6,756 nt of DNA from positions 1 to 6,756 of the forward strand of contig JAHFPK010000155.1 in NCBI GenBank assembly GCA_023266715.1. The letters are read 5' to 3'. A program made the position numbers and the translations under genes. This DNA comes from Hyphomicrobiales bacterium (GTDB taxonomy: Bacteria > Pseudomonadota > Alphaproteobacteria > Rhizobiales > Aestuariivirgaceae). The stretch's first letter is position 1; every line of letters starts with the position of its first letter. This document shows positions 5,759 to 6,756 of the stretch, piece by piece. Under the pieces are notes generated by a model, which searched no databases, was not told where the DNA came from, and worked only from the letters and a program-made list of their open reading frames with translations.

Positions 5759-5765
5759 CTCAGGG
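5759..5765 (+). other. Right CT core and right half of the IS target site
   Basis: CTCAGGG begins with the proposed CT core (5759-5760). It is the exact complement of CCCTGAG at 4699-4705 in the candidate bridge RNA. The preceding bases AATGGTTG (5751-5758) are the element's right end and match the donor guide. Confidence 0.55.
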
Positions 5766-5835
5766 TGAGGGTTTGAATTGGCACACCGGGAGGGATTGGG
5801 CAGGGCGCAAGGGCAGGGGAAAGTTCATGAAGAGA

Positions 5836-6756
5836 TTACTTGATCGGTCTCAGCTTGAAGGCGGCATGGTTCTGTTCATTCGGTTCCACCTCTTCAACCT
5901 CAACCTCAGCCTCCTCCGGATATGATTTCCGGCCCGGTGCATCCTCGTTTTCCTCGGCTTCGGCGGCGAGATCGTCCAGCGTATCGAGGATAAACATGTC
6001 AGTATCGTCCAGCGGCATATGAAGGAGGGACTTGATCTCGATGATCCGGTTGTTGGTCTCGGCATAGTTCCGGCTGGTGCCGGTCAGGTCGGGCGCAAAT
6101 TTCCGGATCGTCTTGCCGCGCGACCTGGCATATTTCTTCTGCAGCCTGGCAATCACGCGTGAGCTTTTTTTCAGCGCGTTGTCGGTGTGTTCGAAATCCC
6201 TGTCGGGTTCGTGGCTGAAGAAGCCAAGGAGGAGAACGGCAAGGGCCCCGCCGAGATTCACAGTGAAGAGGATAAGGGCGCTGGTGTCGGAGAAGGCTTC
6301 GCCGAGGCTGCCGAAAAATCCAAGTTCGCCGACCTTGCCGCCGATCTGATTGAACAAATCGCCGACGCCGGGATCAGCAGCTCCTGCCGAATAGCGCGCC
6401 CGGCCGATGGTGAGGATGCTGATGAGGAATGCCAGAACGACGATGCCGATCGCTGCGATGATGACATTGGACCAGACAACCCGGCGCCGGTATTCCGACC
6501 AGATCTGCCTGATGCATTTTCCGCACATGTGGGCCAGCAGGAGCAGGAGAACGGCAAAGACCGTTGAAATGACGTAGGAGGTGAGATTGGTGCCCTGGAT
6601 GGCGTAGTCGAAGAGGAACTTGTTGATCGGAGCCTCGAAGATGGCGAGCGCCAGCGCAAACAGCCCGAATGTCCAAGGCGCAATACCGAACTTGTTGAGC
6701 GGCCTGCGGATAACGGCGTGGTATCTTTCAAACTCGCTGTCGTGGCGTTCCAGTTC
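5836..6756 (-). CDS. Unrecognised four-pass membrane protein, N-terminus outside window
   Basis: The frame runs from the window edge (6756) down to TAA at 5836-5838: 306 residues with no stop, so the N-terminus is missing. ATG at 6526-6528 is internal, since two membrane segments lie upstream of it. Hydrophobic segments lie near visible residues 25-49 (with FEAP near its end), 58-78, 95-116 and 159-181. A loop of about 40 residues rich in Gly separates the third and fourth. The rest (about 182-306) is hydrophilic, with a basic helical stretch rich in Lys and Arg (RLQKKYARSRGK), then a helical region and a strongly acidic tail (EEAEVEVEEVE) before KLRPIK. I cannot name a family. It converges on the BMC operon and IS, so it is probably unrelated to them. 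Confidence 0.8.
   Translation of the reverse strand, partial: ELERHDSEFERYHAVIRRPLNKFGIAPWTFGLFALALAIFEAPINKFLFDYAIQGTNLTSYVISTVFAVLLLLLAHMCGKCIRQIWSEYRRRVVWSNVIIAAIGIVVLAFLISILTIGRARYSAGAADPGVGDLFNQIGGKVGELGFFGSLGEAFSDTSALILFTVNLGGALAVLLLGFFSHEPDRDFEHTDNALKKSSRVIARLQKKYARSRGKTIRKFAPDLTGTSRNYAETNNRIIEIKSLLHMPLDDTDMFILDTLDDLAAEAEENEDAPGRKSYPEEAEVEVEEVEPNEQNHAAFKLRPIK

Noticed and set aside
6187..6567. A 126-codon + strand open frame rich in Glu and Asp
   Set aside because: It is antisense to the membrane protein; its acidic composition comes from reading the hydrophobic segments backwards.

Overview
The window looks like part of a proteobacterial chromosome, most likely alphaproteobacterial. 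The base composition is clearly above 50% G+C, genes are tightly packed and often start with GTG, and an extragenic palindrome after the kinase gene resembles repeats common in that class. This lineage guess is inference only. The DNA falls into three parts.

Part 1 (1-4543, + strand) is the end of a bacterial microcompartment (BMC) operon. The order is CoA-acylating aldehyde dehydrogenase (5' end outside the window), tandem-domain shell protein BMC-T, a 126-residue uncharacterised protein, pentameric vertex protein BMC-P (EutN/CcmL family), hexameric shell protein BMC-H, a second BMC-T, and an APH-family kinase. Genes overlap or lie at most 28 bp apart. As I recall it, this set and order matches the mycobacterial/rhodococcal RMM locus (MSMEG_0276 down to MSMEG_0270), now called the aminoacetone utilization microcompartment. 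In that model the kinase phosphorylates 1-amino-2-propanol, a PLP phospholyase releases propionaldehyde, and the dehydrogenase converts it to propionyl-CoA inside the shell. The phospholyase and the amino-alcohol dehydrogenase are not in this window. The dehydrogenase C-terminus and the N-terminus of the 126-residue protein carry similar amphipathic helices that look like encapsulation peptides. BMC-H has Asp where PduA has its pore Ser40, which would suit a cationic amino alcohol.

Part 2 (about 4611-5760) is one intact IS110-family insertion sequence lying between convergent genes. Its left non-coding end appears to encode a bridge RNA. Three of the four expected guide segments can be matched by eye: a 10-nt match to the left target flank, a 7-8-nt complement to the right target flank, and a 9-nt match to the element's right end. 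Together they fix a CT core at both ends and an element of about 1.15 kb.

Part 3 (5836-6756, - strand) is the 3' part of an unrecognised membrane protein gene with four predicted membrane segments and an acidic cytoplasmic tail. It has no evident link to the BMC genes.
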